37,526 nucleotides of DNA, taken from Segetibacter koreensis DSM 18137 (GTDB taxonomy: Bacteria; Bacteroidota; Bacteroidia; Chitinophagales; Chitinophagaceae). Shown piece by piece: positions 9,192 through 18,725 of the stretch (the first letter of the stretch is position 1; each line of letters starts with the position of its first letter). A model generated the notes under the pieces. The model was not told the DNA's origin. It did no database searches and saw only the letters and a list, made by a program, of their open reading frames with translations. The stretch lies in the NCBI RefSeq assembly GCF_000374045.1, contig NZ_KB893338.1, positions 1 through 37,526 of the forward strand. The letters are read 5' to 3'. The position numbers and the translations under genes were made by a program.

Positions 9192-10229
9192 ATGAAAAAA
9201 CTTTTTCTTCACCTAATTCTTGCAGGAATTACTATCTCTGTAAATGCTCAAAAAGAAACAAAAGAACCTTACCTGAGCAAATCTTTTGCAAATACATCAA
9301 TAAAAGATGTGGATGTAAAAACATCCGGAGGAAGCATTTCGGTTGCAGGAGTTGATGCATCTGAGGCAAGAGTGGAAGTATATGTAAATGGAAACAAAAA
9401 TTCTGATAATTTGTCGAAAGAGGATATTAAAAGAAGATTGGAAGAAAATTATGATTTGAACATTTCACTCAGCAATAATACATTAACCGCCATTGCAAAA
9501 CCAAAAGAGCGGAGCATGAACTGGAAGAAAGGGCTCAGTATTTCTTTCAAAGTATTTACACCCAAAAATGTTAATTCAGATATTGCTACCAGCGGTGGCA
9601 GCATCAGCCTTACAAATCTTTCCGGCAACCAGGACTTCTCTACCAGCGGAGGTAGTCTGCATGTTGATAACCTTAGTGGCAATGTAAAGGGAAGAACCTC
9701 AGGAGGCAGCATTGATGTAACAAACTCAAAAGATGACATAAGTCTTTCTACCAGCGGCGGCAGCATTCACGCTGAAAACTGTGATGGCAATCTCCGTTTG
9801 TCTACTTCTGGCGGCTCGCTTGATTTAACTGCCTTAAAAGGAAACATCGAAGCAAGTACAAGTGGAGGAAGTATTAATGGAAATGATATTGAAGGCGAGC
9901 TTTCTGCCAGCACTTCAGGCGGAAGTGTACATTTAAACAACCTCACATGCAGCCTTGAAGCATCAACAAGCAGTGGTAGCATAGATATATCTATGAAGAG
10001 CATTGGAAAATACATAAAGATTAGCAATTCAGGCGGAAACGTAGATTTGACAATTCCTGGCGGAAAAGGAATCGACCTTAGATTATCAGGTAATAAAGTC
10101 TCTACTCCTGCCCTGGCAAATTTCAACGGAAGCATGGATAATAACGAGGTAGAAGGCAAATTAAATGGCGGCGGAGTGCCCGTAACTGTAAGAGCAGGAA
10201 GCGGAAAAGTAAGATTAATGGTGCAATAA
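9192..10229 (+). CDS. Secreted DUF4097-type beta-solenoid protein
   Basis: A 345-residue protein with signal peptide MKKLFLHLILAGITISVNAQ. The N-terminal part (about 25-130) holds one TSGGSISV motif and a charged segment. From T133 the chain consists of exact 18-residue units, each opening TSGGS or close to it, at 133, 151, 169, 187, 205, 223, 241 and 259 (the last TSSGS). A capping region (NSGGNVDLTIPGGKG) and a basic C-terminus ending VRLMVQ follow. The repeat and length fit the DUF4097 family, predicted to form a right-handed beta-helix; its function is unknown. There is no lipobox or T9SS tail, so it is probably periplasmic. It lies directly upstream of the permease cluster and may belong to the same envelope process, but the 525-base gap argues against one operon. 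Confidence 0.85.
   Translation: MKKLFLHLILAGITISVNAQKETKEPYLSKSFANTSIKDVDVKTSGGSISVAGVDASEARVEVYVNGNKNSDNLSKEDIKRRLEENYDLNISLSNNTLTAIAKPKERSMNWKKGLSISFKVFTPKNVNSDIATSGGSISLTNLSGNQDFSTSGGSLHVDNLSGNVKGRTSGGSIDVTNSKDDISLSTSGGSIHAENCDGNLRLSTSGGSLDLTALKGNIEASTSGGSINGNDIEGELSASTSGGSVHLNNLTCSLEASTSSGSIDISMKSIGKYIKISNSGGNVDLTIPGGKGIDLRLSGNKVSTPALANFNGSMDNNEVEGKLNGGGVPVTVRAGSGKVRLMVQ
9588..9965 (+). repeat. Seven in-frame 54-bp repeats encoding 18-residue TSGGS units
   Basis: Seven consecutive units of exactly 54 bases begin at 9588, 9642 and so on, with an eighth, degenerate unit at 9966. The protein repeat is regular while the third-codon positions differ widely (for example agcggtggc against tctggcggc), so the array is old and kept by selection on the protein. 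Confidence 0.85.
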
Positions 10230-10293
10230 GCTGCGGGATTCGTTAGAGAAAAACAATCAGAACAAAAACTGGCTTTTAGTTTTAAATTTTTAT

Positions 10294-10380
10294 AACAGCA
10301 AAGAACGATGGGAAAACCAGGAATTCGCGAAGCGAAAAGTTTCGTGATATCCTGTAGGATCCTTGCGCTTCTTTGCTGTT
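10294..10380. repeat. Nested inverted-repeat element (possible structured RNA or MITE-like remnant)
   Basis: Outer arms of 12 bp (aacagcaaagaa / ttctttgctgtt) are perfectly complementary and enclose 63 bases. Inside, 10319-10351 folds into a second hairpin: 14 positions, two mismatches, two G-T pairs, loop gaaaa. There is no T run directly after it, so it is not a standard terminator. It could be a structured intergenic repeat or a small RNA; no second copy was found in the window. Confidence 0.55.
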
Positions 10381-10418
10381 CCATTTTTGTTCCGTACCGC
10401 AGTAAACGCCTCTCCCAC

Positions 10419-10458
10419 CCTGTTACAAAAGCGAACAAAAAGTGTATCAAAAACGTAC
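10419..10458 (+). promoter_or_regulatory. Candidate two-half-site operator upstream of permease 1
   Basis: Two direct half-sites, tgttacaaaagcgaac and tgtatcaaaaacgtac, with starts 22 bases apart. The same 40-base arrangement recurs at 18516-18555 upstream of the ABC ATPase gene, identical at 33 of 40 positions. Two helical turns between half-sites suits a dimeric DNA-binding protein; the factor is unknown. Confidence 0.5.
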
Positions 10459-10754
10459 ATATCTTCCATTCATCCTCTCTCCTACTCCATTGTAATTCAA
10501 TTACTTATAATTTTGGCCACCTTCTTGAAATAATTTAGCAAGCGATTTTGAAGAAGCAAAGTTCCCGGCATCTATTCAGTTTTGCTTAACGCTCGTGGTT
10601 TAGGAAATGATTTTTCAAATGTGGAAACGGTAACGCTCGTTTAAGCACGAATGAAAGGTTTTGTAAATAGCAGGATGCGTAAGAATGATGGGATTATCTG
10701 AATTATCATTTAGAAAGTTTAATAAGAAAAAATACAAAAGTATAAATTGACAAT

Positions 10755-13163
10755 ATGTTTAAAAACTATTTTAAAACGGCAATCCGTAACCTATCAAGAA
10801 ATAAAAGTTATACCGCAATAAATGTTTTGGGCCTTGGTGTTGGTATTGCTGTTTGCTTAATGATTTTTCTTGTAATTCAGTTTGAAACCAGTTTTGATAA
10901 TTTTCATTCAAAAAAAGATAGAATATATAGGGTGATAACTGAATTAAAAGACGCTTCAGGAACAAATCATAGTGCCGGTGTTCCCTTTCCATTACCTCGT
11001 ACTCTAAGAAATGATTTTCCGCAGCTTGAAAAAGTGACGGCTATTAATAGTGATGGAAACTCATTATTTGCCGTAATGGATGATAACAGTGGTCGCGCTG
11101 TAAAAAAATTTAAAGAAGAACAGGGAGTATTTTATACAGAACCGGCATTCTTTGACATCTTTGATTTTCCATGGTTGGCTGGAAATCCAAAATCATTAGA
11201 TGAACCAAATACTGTTTCACTTACAAAAGAAACAGCTGAAAGATACTTTGGCTCATGGAAAAATGCGATTGGAAAAACCATAAGAAAAGATAATAAAGAC
11301 CTTTTAAAGGTTACAGGTATCATAGACAATGTACCTGCAAATACAGATTTTCAGTTAAAAACAGTTATTTCTTATAAAAACTTTGAAAACTATACATCAA
11401 CCGACTGGGTATCGGTAAATAGTGACCATGGTTGTTATGTTTTACTTCCTGAAAATTTATCTTTTGAGAGTTTCAATAAACTTTTTCCTGCCTTTGTTAC
11501 TAAGTACAGGCCTGCGGAAAGAGCAGTGAATACAGCACAACTTTTACAATCAGTTAAAGAAGTGCATTATGATGCAGATTCTGGCAACTATTCAAGAAAA
11601 ACAATTTCGAAAGAACTTATACGAACACTTAAGCTTATTGCATTGTTTATACTTCTTATAGCATGTGTAAATTTTATCAACCTGTCTACTGCGCAATCTG
11701 TTAACCGTGCAAAAGAAGTAAGTATACGCAAAGTGCTTGGAAGCAACAGAAAACAACTTAGTTTTCAGTTTTTAAGTGAAACTGCTATTATTACTATTGG
11801 TGCTGTCATTATTGCTGTTTTAATTGTAATTGTTGCCCTGCCTTATATTAAAACGCTTTTAAATCTTTCTTTATCTTTTAATATTGCAGATAATCCCGCA
11901 ATTGTACTTTTCCTTATTGCTATTACCATAAGTGTCACACTGCTTTCAGGCTTTTATCCATCATTAGTATTGTCTAGGTTTAACCCCGTAACAGCTTTAA
12001 AAAGCAAATTCATTGCAAAAAGCACAAAAGGAATTTCACTGAGAAGAGGGCTTGTAGTTGCACAATTTATAATAGCCCAGGGATTGATAATTGGTACATT
12101 GATAGTTGTAAAACAGATGAATTACTTTCAGAATGCTTCTTTAGGATTTGACAAAGAGGCAATACTGACAGTACCTATACCAACAGACAGCGTTGGAAGA
12201 AGTAAAATAGACTTTTTAAAAGATGAATTAGTAAAGCGTCCGGAAATAAAAAATGTAAGTTTTAGTTTTACGCCTCCTACAAACCAGGGGAACTGGTTTT
12301 CCGATTTTAAGTTTAATCATTCTGCCAAAAACAGTGATTTTGGCGCTAACCTTAAATGGGCAGACGCCGATTATATCAATACCTACAAGCTTGCCCTTGT
12401 TGCAGGCAGGAACTACACAAAAGGCGATACCTCGCGGGAACTGATTGTAAATGAAGAACTGTTAAAAAGGCTAGGCATAACAAATCCTGAAGAAGCTATC
12501 AATAAGGAAATTGACTTGTGGGATGGTGGGGTAAAAGCACCTATCGTTGGAGTTTTAAAAGATTTTCATACACAGTCGCTTCAACAACCTATAGACCCTA
12601 TTATCATGGGTAATTACAAGCGTACTTATCGCACCATTAATATTAAAGTGCAGCAACGCGATATACAGCAAACAATCTCTTTTATAGAAAATCTTTGGAC
12701 AAACACTTATCCTGATTATGTTTTTGAATACCAGTTTTTAGACCAGAGCATTGCAAATCTTTACCAGCAACAAAGACAGCTATCGCAGCTATACAAAATT
12801 TTTGCAGCCATTTCTATTTTCTTAAGCTGCCTTGGTTTATATGGTTTGGCTTCTTTTATGGCAGTACAAAGGATAAAAGAAGTAGGTATAAGAAAAGTAC
12901 TGGGGGCAACAGTTCAAAATGTTATTTATCTTTTTTCAAAGGAATTTATCATTCTTATATCAATTGCATTTGTAATAGCTACACCTGTTGCATGGTACTT
13001 TATGCGCCAATGGCTGCAGGACTTTGCTTACCGCATTGACATGAGCCTATGGATATTTATTATAGCAGGAACAGCTTCATTACTGATTGCATTATTAACT
13101 GTGAGTTTCCAGGCAATTAAAGCAGCAGTTGCTAACCCTGTTAAGAGTTTGCGAAGTGAGTAG
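10755..13163 (+). CDS. MacB/FtsX-like ABC transporter permease 1
   Basis: An 802-residue permease beginning MFKNYFKTAIRNLSRNKSYT. Topology: TM1 about 22-42, a large periplasmic MacB_PCD domain (43-290), three FtsX helices (about 291-405), a fifth helix (432-455), a second periplasmic domain, and three final FtsX helices (about 682-790). The conserved FtsX coupling sequences are RAKEVSIRKVLGS and RIKEVGIRKVLGA. It ends NPVKSLRSE, the usual end of this Bacteroidota family. Members transmit ATP hydrolysis in the cytoplasm to extracytoplasmic movement and are implicated in export of peptides or lipids or in envelope stress. The two FtsX halves in one chain suggest it works with a separate ATPase, presumably the one at 18864. 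It is one of three paralogues in a row. Confidence 0.92.
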   Translation: MFKNYFKTAIRNLSRNKSYTAINVLGLGVGIAVCLMIFLVIQFETSFDNFHSKKDRIYRVITELKDASGTNHSAGVPFPLPRTLRNDFPQLEKVTAINSDGNSLFAVMDDNSGRAVKKFKEEQGVFYTEPAFFDIFDFPWLAGNPKSLDEPNTVSLTKETAERYFGSWKNAIGKTIRKDNKDLLKVTGIIDNVPANTDFQLKTVISYKNFENYTSTDWVSVNSDHGCYVLLPENLSFESFNKLFPAFVTKYRPAERAVNTAQLLQSVKEVHYDADSGNYSRKTISKELIRTLKLIALFILLIACVNFINLSTAQSVNRAKEVSIRKVLGSNRKQLSFQFLSETAIITIGAVIIAVLIVIVALPYIKTLLNLSLSFNIADNPAIVLFLIAITISVTLLSGFYPSLVLSRFNPVTALKSKFIAKSTKGISLRRGLVVAQFIIAQGLIIGTLIVVKQMNYFQNASLGFDKEAILTVPIPTDSVGRSKIDFLKDELVKRPEIKNVSFSFTPPTNQGNWFSDFKFNHSAKNSDFGANLKWADADYINTYKLALVAGRNYTKGDTSRELIVNEELLKRLGITNPEEAINKEIDLWDGGVKAPIVGVLKDFHTQSLQQPIDPIIMGNYKRTYRTINIKVQQRDIQQTISFIENLWTNTYPDYVFEYQFLDQSIANLYQQQRQLSQLYKIFAAISIFLSCLGLYGLASFMAVQRIKEVGIRKVLGATVQNVIYLFSKEFIILISIAFVIATPVAWYFMRQWLQDFAYRIDMSLWIFIIAGTASLLIALLTVSFQAIKAAVANPVKSLRSE

Positions 13164-13274
13164 TCTGAACCGGGATTTATAGGATTTTAAGAATTAATGG
13201 GAAATGTAGTTGATTATTCGGGCCCTCTTTAGGCTTCAGTGTTGGTGCTAAAGCAAAAAGTTGCTAGGGTGCAT

Positions 13275-13297
13275 GAAGTACAAGTGAGTGACACAAC
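13275..13297 (+). repeat. Intergenic 23-bp repeat, copy 1
   Basis: It begins gaagtacaagtgagtgac and is identical over 23 bases to 18726-18748. It lies 46 bases upstream of the GTG of permease 2. The same kind of sequence (AAGTACAAG..TG..AC.CAAC) is, from memory, frequent between genes of Chitinophagaceae; this was not checked. The remainder of the 13164-13342 gap shows no gene. Confidence 0.75.
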
Positions 13298-13342
13298 CAA
13301 ACCTGAATAAAGAAGAAATGTTGGCTAAAAAAAATAAATACT

Positions 13343-15760
13343 GTGTTTAAAAATTACATCAAAATAGCTATCCGAAATCTATGGCGAAATAAGACTTTCT
13401 CTGCCATTAATATATTTGGACTTGCCATAGGCATTTCGGTTTGTTTTATAATCATGCTCTTTGTGCAGGATGAACTCAGTTACGACAGGTTTAACGAAAA
13501 GGCGGACAGGATTGTACGAGTGATTTTTAAAGCAAGCATCAACGGTGGAAAGATAAATGAATCTAACGTAATGCCTCCTGTCGCACAGGCATTGAAGAGT
13601 GACTACGCTGAGGTAGAAGATGCAACGAGAATACGAACCAGTTTTTCACCAAAAGTAACTTACGCCGATAAAACCTTCAAGGAAGGAACTTTTGCTTTTG
13701 TTGATGCCAACTTCTTCAATGTGTTCACTCTTCCATTTATAAAAGGCGACGCTAAGACAGCATTGCTGCAGCCTAATACTGTCGTCATTACCAGAGAAAT
13801 GGCAGCTAAATATTTTGGAAATGAGGATGCAATTGGCAAGCTATTGACTTTTAACAGCTTCGATAATGCTATATACAAAGTAACAGGTGTGATTGACAAA
13901 ATACCTGCTAATTCGCATTTTCATTTCGATATGTTTGGCTCGATGGAAAGTTTGCCTGAAGCAAAAGCAGCTACCTGGCTGGCTTCTAATTTTTTCACTT
14001 ATGTAGTACTGAAAGATGGCTATGATTATAAAAAATTAGAAGCAAAATTGCCAGCTATGGTAGAAAAGTATATGGGGCCGCAGATACTAAAAGAAATGGG
14101 GATGAGTTTATCTCAGTTCAGGACCAAGGGCAACGAACTTGGATTTGCTTTACAACCGCTAACTGACATTCACCTTCATGGAGATTCAAGTTCTGAATTA
14201 GAAGCCGGTGGTGACGTGAAATATGTCTACATTTTTGGTGCTATTGCCATTTTTATGTTAGCAATAGCCTGTATCAATTTCATTAACCTGTCTACCGCAA
14301 GCGCTTCAAAACGGGCAAAGGAAGTAGGCGTTAGAAAAGTAATTGGTTCTGGTAAATTTGATTTGATAAAACAATTTTTACTGGAATCTGTTCTCTTAAC
14401 CTTGTTTGCATTACTCGCGTCATTTTTTATAGTTCGATTTGCCTTACCGTTGTTTAATAATTTATCCGGAAAAAATCTAACTATCGGACATGAAATTGAG
14501 CCATTGGCAGCCTTTGTGTTACTCGGTATACTCGTTGGCATCGTAGCGGGCATTTACCCGGCCTTTTATCTGTCTTCATTTAAACCGATTGCTGTATTAA
14601 AAGGTAAGTTTAGCAGTGGCAACAAAACCTTTGGTTTACGGAGCAGCCTGGTCGTCTTTCAATTCTTCATTTCAGTCAGCCTGATTGTAAGCACAATAGT
14701 GGTTTACCAACAAATGAAATTTATTCAAAATAAAAAATTAGGTTACGACAAAGAGCAGTTGCTTGTGCTGCCCAACTCTTATGCTTTGGGCAAAAATGAA
14801 CAGATTTTTAAAGAGCAGCTATTAAAAGACCCACGTGTTGTAAATGCAACGATTTCTGCCTACAAGCCTGCCGGGCCAGGTAACAACAACAATGCATTAG
14901 CTTATCCGGAAGGTAAGGATAACCAGATGATGAAAACGCTGGAGTATCATGTAGATGAGCAATATATACCTACACTCGGAATGCAAATGGCGGCAGGAAG
15001 AAATTTTTCGAAAGAATTTGTAACGGACTCTTCAGCTATGGTTATTAACGAAACGGCGGCCAGGGCCTTTGGCTGGGGAAACAATGCAGTGGCGCAAAGA
15101 ATTGTAAGGCAAAATAGTGAAAGAGGAAGAGATTTCGCTTATACTGTAATTGGCGTTGTGAAAGATTTTAACTTCAAGTCTCTTCATGAGCCTATAACTC
15201 CTTTGTTGATGGTATTAAAGCCTGAATGGGGTTTAATTGTAAAGGTGAAAACTGCAGATATCTCAGGGCTTTTATCATCTATTAAGAAGCAATGGGAACA
15301 GTTTCGAACCGAAGAACCTTTTACATATACTTTCATGGATGAGTTATATAACAAGACTTATTCTGCGGAAGAAAGAACCGGCCGCATTCTCAACATCTTC
15401 GCGGTCTTAACCATACTGGTAGCGTGTCTTGGACTTTTCGGCCTTGCAACCTATACTGCCGAGCAACGTACCAAAGAGATTGGCATTCGCAAAGTGCTTG
15501 GTGCAAGTGTGACGCAAGTAACCAATATGCTGTCACGAGACTTTATAAAATTAGTGCTGATATCATGCGTGGTGGCGTTTCCTCTATCATACTGGGTAAT
15601 GTCTAAGTGGCTGCAGGACTTTGCTTACCGAATAAATATAAGCTGGTTAGTGTTTGTAATAGCGGGAATAGCGGCTTTGATGATTGCATTGCTAACAGTG
15701 AGCTTCCAGGCGATAAAAGCTGCAATAGCAAATCCAGTGAAGAGTTTGAGAACTGAATAG
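13343..15760 (+). CDS. MacB/FtsX-like ABC transporter permease 2
   Basis: An 805-residue paralogue of the first permease. The start is GTG at 13343, chosen because the resulting MFKNYIKIAIRNLWRNKTFS aligns with the N-termini of the other two; the ATG at 13318 is out of frame. It has the same plan: TM1 near 20-45, MacB_PCD, three FtsX helices including FLLESVLLTLFALLASFFIV, a fifth helix, a second periplasmic domain and three last helices. The second coupling motif is EQRTKEIGIRKVLGAS. It ends NPVKSLRTE. It is separated from permease 1 by 179 bases holding the 23-bp repeat, so it may be transcribed separately. Substrate unknown; possibly it pairs with another permease of the array and the ATPase at 18864. 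Confidence 0.92.
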   Translation: MFKNYIKIAIRNLWRNKTFSAINIFGLAIGISVCFIIMLFVQDELSYDRFNEKADRIVRVIFKASINGGKINESNVMPPVAQALKSDYAEVEDATRIRTSFSPKVTYADKTFKEGTFAFVDANFFNVFTLPFIKGDAKTALLQPNTVVITREMAAKYFGNEDAIGKLLTFNSFDNAIYKVTGVIDKIPANSHFHFDMFGSMESLPEAKAATWLASNFFTYVVLKDGYDYKKLEAKLPAMVEKYMGPQILKEMGMSLSQFRTKGNELGFALQPLTDIHLHGDSSSELEAGGDVKYVYIFGAIAIFMLAIACINFINLSTASASKRAKEVGVRKVIGSGKFDLIKQFLLESVLLTLFALLASFFIVRFALPLFNNLSGKNLTIGHEIEPLAAFVLLGILVGIVAGIYPAFYLSSFKPIAVLKGKFSSGNKTFGLRSSLVVFQFFISVSLIVSTIVVYQQMKFIQNKKLGYDKEQLLVLPNSYALGKNEQIFKEQLLKDPRVVNATISAYKPAGPGNNNNALAYPEGKDNQMMKTLEYHVDEQYIPTLGMQMAAGRNFSKEFVTDSSAMVINETAARAFGWGNNAVAQRIVRQNSERGRDFAYTVIGVVKDFNFKSLHEPITPLLMVLKPEWGLIVKVKTADISGLLSSIKKQWEQFRTEEPFTYTFMDELYNKTYSAEERTGRILNIFAVLTILVACLGLFGLATYTAEQRTKEIGIRKVLGASVTQVTNMLSRDFIKLVLISCVVAFPLSYWVMSKWLQDFAYRINISWLVFVIAGIAALMIALLTVSFQAIKAAIANPVKSLRTE

Positions 15761-15942
15761 CATGAAGTTGGTTGTGAGTGTTTTTAGGGATTAGGTAGAA
15801 GAATATTCAGGCTCTTTGTCTTAGTTCAAAAAACATTTACCATTTGCGATGTAATTGTTTTTGTGTGTCTCAAAGCGCTGATTGAGCCTTTACACGTTTG
15901 CTAAAAGAAAGCTGGTAGAATTTTAAAAAATAATATGAAATT

Positions 15943-18408
15943 ATGCTGAGAAATTATTTCAAGATTGCATGGCGCAACCTCATGAAAAGCAAAGTCTTTT
16001 CTTTCATCAATATTTTTGGTCTTACGGTTGGCCTTACGTGTTGCATGCTTATTACATTGTACATAGTCAATGAGTTAAGCTATGACAAGTATCATAAAAA
16101 TGTAAAAGACCTTTACCAGTTAGGCACTATTTTCATAACTCCCGGGGAAGAAATAAAGCCTGAAAACTGGTCGGCAAATACACCTGCCCCAATGGCGCAA
16201 TTAATGAAACAGGAGTTTCCTGAAATACAGGAAACAACGAGGATGTTAGGCCTTTTTACAGAAGACAAAACTTTGTTGCAATACAAAGAAAATAATGGCG
16301 AACTAAAATCATTTTATGAAACCAAAGGATACCTGGCCGATTCTACATTTTTTAGATTATTCACTTATAATTTTATAGAAGGAAATGCAGCCACAGCATT
16401 AACCAGACCTAACACACTCGTATTATCCGATGAGATTGCTAAGAAAATATTTGGTACCCAATCAGCTTTGAACAAAATTGTTCACATAAGCAGCAGCACC
16501 AATGGCGACCATGACTTTACGGTAACCGGTGTTTTCAAACCTATTAATTCACCATCACATATTGACGGAAGATTTTTTGTTTCGATGGGGGGAGGCGACA
16601 TGGAACAATATATTAAAGACCGTGGTACCGACCTTGCCAGCAACAACATGTTTTTCACTTATTTTCTTCTTAAAACAGGAAGCGACTCTAAAAAACTGGA
16701 AGCAAAATTTCCTGCCTTTATGAAAAAATATGCGGCAAAAGATTTAAAGGCAATGGGACGCGATAAAAAACAATTTTTAACTCCTTTGAAAGATATTCAT
16801 CTTCATTCTCCCGCAACACAAAATGTAACGGCAGGCGGAAGCATAACTTATTTATATATTCTTGCTTCCATTGCTTTGTTTACGCTTTTGATTGCCTGTA
16901 TCAACTTTATGAATCTTTCAACTGCACGTTCTTCAAAACGTTCAGCAGAGGTGGGCATACGAAAAGTGTTAGGTGCCGAGAAAAGTTCTTTAATCCGTCA
17001 GTTCCTTGGGGAATCGTTGCTCATGAGTTTTATAGCATTTGTATTTGCTTTTTTACTTACCCAGCTTTTGCTGCCAGCATTTGATTATGTATCAGGAAAA
17101 AATCTTTCCTTTTCTTTTTCGACCGAAGGGTGGATTATGATAATTTTTCTTGTATTAACATGTATAACAGGACTTGTGGCGGGCAGCTACCCTGCATTTT
17201 ATTTGTCGTCTTTTAAACCTGTCAAAGTTTTAAAGGGAAGATTTTCAAATTCCCTTGCAGCAATATCATTACGCAAAGGTTTAGTTGTGTTTCAATTTAT
17301 TATTTCTGTCGCATTAATTGTGGCTTCGGTTGTTATTAACAAGCAGATGCGTTACATGAGGTCAAAAGATTTGGGATTTGATAAGGACAGGCAAATAGTA
17401 ATTCCATTGAGAAGCCAGACAGCGAAAGGTATTTATACGTCGTTAAAAAATGAGTTACGCAGAATTCGACAGGTGCAAGACGTTGGCGCGTCATTGTATT
17501 ATCCCGGTATTTTTAATCCCAGCGACAATCCTTTTTACAGGGAAGGACAAACAATGAATGATGCAAAACAAACCCGCACCAATTGGATCGATGCGAGTTT
17601 TCTTCAGACCTTAGGCATACAACCTGTTGCCGGTCGTTTATTTTCTGAGGAATTTCCCGCAGATACCAGTTTTCGTGTTGTTTTAAATGAAACTGCAATC
17701 AAAGAAATAGGTTTTGCTTCCCCACAACAATCAATTGGTAAAAAAGTATTTTTCGACTGGCAGGGCAAGACGTATGGTTACGATATTATCGGTGTAGTAA
17801 AGGATTTTCATTACCAGGATTTACATCTTCCTATTACACCTTATGCCTTTAATTTAAACAATCAACCGCGATATAATTACCTGATTGTGCATGCAAGGCA
17901 AGGTGATATGAGCAGGTTACTAAAATCAATTGAAACAACCTGGCATTCACTAAACGCCAACGAACCTTTTGAGTACAGTTTTCTTGACCTTGACTTTCAG
18001 AAAAATTATGACGCGGAAAATAAACTTTCAGCCATAGTTACTTACTTCACCATCATTGCTATTCTTATTTCATGTTTGGGTTTGTTTGGCCTTGCTACAT
18101 TTAGTGCTGAGCAACGTACCAAAGAGATAGGCGTAAGAAAAGTGTTGGGCGCAAGTATTACGAGTATTATAGGTCTGTTATCAAAAGACTTTTTAAAGTT
18201 GGTTGCCATTTCAATCTGCGTCGCATCACCTTTAGCGTGGTATGCGATGAATAAATGGCTGCAGGATTTTGCATACCGTACAAATATCAGCTGGACAGTA
18301 TTTGCAATAACCGCTGCAGTTGCAATATTAATTGCATTGATAACAATAAGTTCCCAGGCTATAAGAGCTGCTGTAAGTAATCCCGTAAAGAGTTTGAGAA
18401 CTGAATAG
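15943..18408 (+). CDS. MacB/FtsX-like ABC transporter permease 3
   Basis: An 821-residue third paralogue, ATG at 15943 (MLRNYFKIAWRNLMKSKVFS). It has the same eight-helix, two-MacB_PCD layout. Coupling motifs are SAEVGIRKVLGAEKSSL in the first half and EQRTKEIGVRKVLGAS in the second. It ends NPVKSLRTE like permease 2, and by eye its second half is closer to permease 2 than to permease 1. The 182-base gap upstream (15761-15942) contains no copy of the 23-bp repeat. No terminator follows directly; a 455-base gap with two repeated motifs leads to the ATPase. Confidence 0.92.
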   Translation: MLRNYFKIAWRNLMKSKVFSFINIFGLTVGLTCCMLITLYIVNELSYDKYHKNVKDLYQLGTIFITPGEEIKPENWSANTPAPMAQLMKQEFPEIQETTRMLGLFTEDKTLLQYKENNGELKSFYETKGYLADSTFFRLFTYNFIEGNAATALTRPNTLVLSDEIAKKIFGTQSALNKIVHISSSTNGDHDFTVTGVFKPINSPSHIDGRFFVSMGGGDMEQYIKDRGTDLASNNMFFTYFLLKTGSDSKKLEAKFPAFMKKYAAKDLKAMGRDKKQFLTPLKDIHLHSPATQNVTAGGSITYLYILASIALFTLLIACINFMNLSTARSSKRSAEVGIRKVLGAEKSSLIRQFLGESLLMSFIAFVFAFLLTQLLLPAFDYVSGKNLSFSFSTEGWIMIIFLVLTCITGLVAGSYPAFYLSSFKPVKVLKGRFSNSLAAISLRKGLVVFQFIISVALIVASVVINKQMRYMRSKDLGFDKDRQIVIPLRSQTAKGIYTSLKNELRRIRQVQDVGASLYYPGIFNPSDNPFYREGQTMNDAKQTRTNWIDASFLQTLGIQPVAGRLFSEEFPADTSFRVVLNETAIKEIGFASPQQSIGKKVFFDWQGKTYGYDIIGVVKDFHYQDLHLPITPYAFNLNNQPRYNYLIVHARQGDMSRLLKSIETTWHSLNANEPFEYSFLDLDFQKNYDAENKLSAIVTYFTIIAILISCLGLFGLATFSAEQRTKEIGVRKVLGASITSIIGLLSKDFLKLVAISICVASPLAWYAMNKWLQDFAYRTNISWTVFAITAAVAILIALITISSQAIRAAVSNPVKSLRTE

Positions 18409-18515
18409 TTTAAATACAAGCTGCTTTGGTCATATAAGTGTTTGCAATTTTCTATTCGCAATGCTTTGCTTTGTCTTGATTCTTGCCCACAAAAGGATGT
18501 TGAACAACCTGCTTT

Positions 18516-18555
18516 CCTGTAACAAAAGCGAACACAAGTTGTATCATAAGCGAAC
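18516..18555 (+). promoter_or_regulatory. Candidate two-half-site operator upstream of the ABC ATPase
   Basis: Half-sites tgtaacaaaagcgaac and tgtatcataagcgaac, starts 22 bases apart, match the arrangement at 10419-10458. The gene at 18864 is about 310 bases downstream, a distance similar to that of the first copy from permease 1 (about 300). Confidence 0.5.
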
Positions 18556-18725
18556 AATAGATTTGCAAAAATTCTCCTTAAATGCCTGATTATCAATTCT
18601 ATTCTTTTTGGCATATTCTTACTTATATTGTCATTAATATTTTATCAATCAAAAGAAAAAAGAGTGGAGCGATAGATATTTGATTAGGGAGAATAAATTT
18701 TAAAAAATGTTGAACAGACCTTTAA

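Larger units (their letters stand above)
10230..10754. other. Intergenic region between the DUF4097 gene and the first permease
   Basis: These 525 bases contain the nested inverted-repeat element (10294-10380), the 40-base candidate operator (10419-10458), and two copies of taacgctcgt (10587-10596 and 10631-10640). Short frames on both strands here resemble no protein. No TAnnTTTG is obvious before the permease ATG at 10755. Confidence 0.55.

Noticed and set aside
9588-9965. Possible satellite DNA or CRISPR
   Set aside because: 54-base units differ at DNA level and match only as protein; they are part of the DUF4097 gene.
10308-10538. Frame across the nested inverted repeat
   Set aside because: Runs through the hairpin element and the candidate operator; the protein shows no family features.
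13164-15942. Transposon origin for the three permeases
   Set aside because: No inverted ends, transposase or target duplication; paralogous permease arrays are normal in Bacteroidota.
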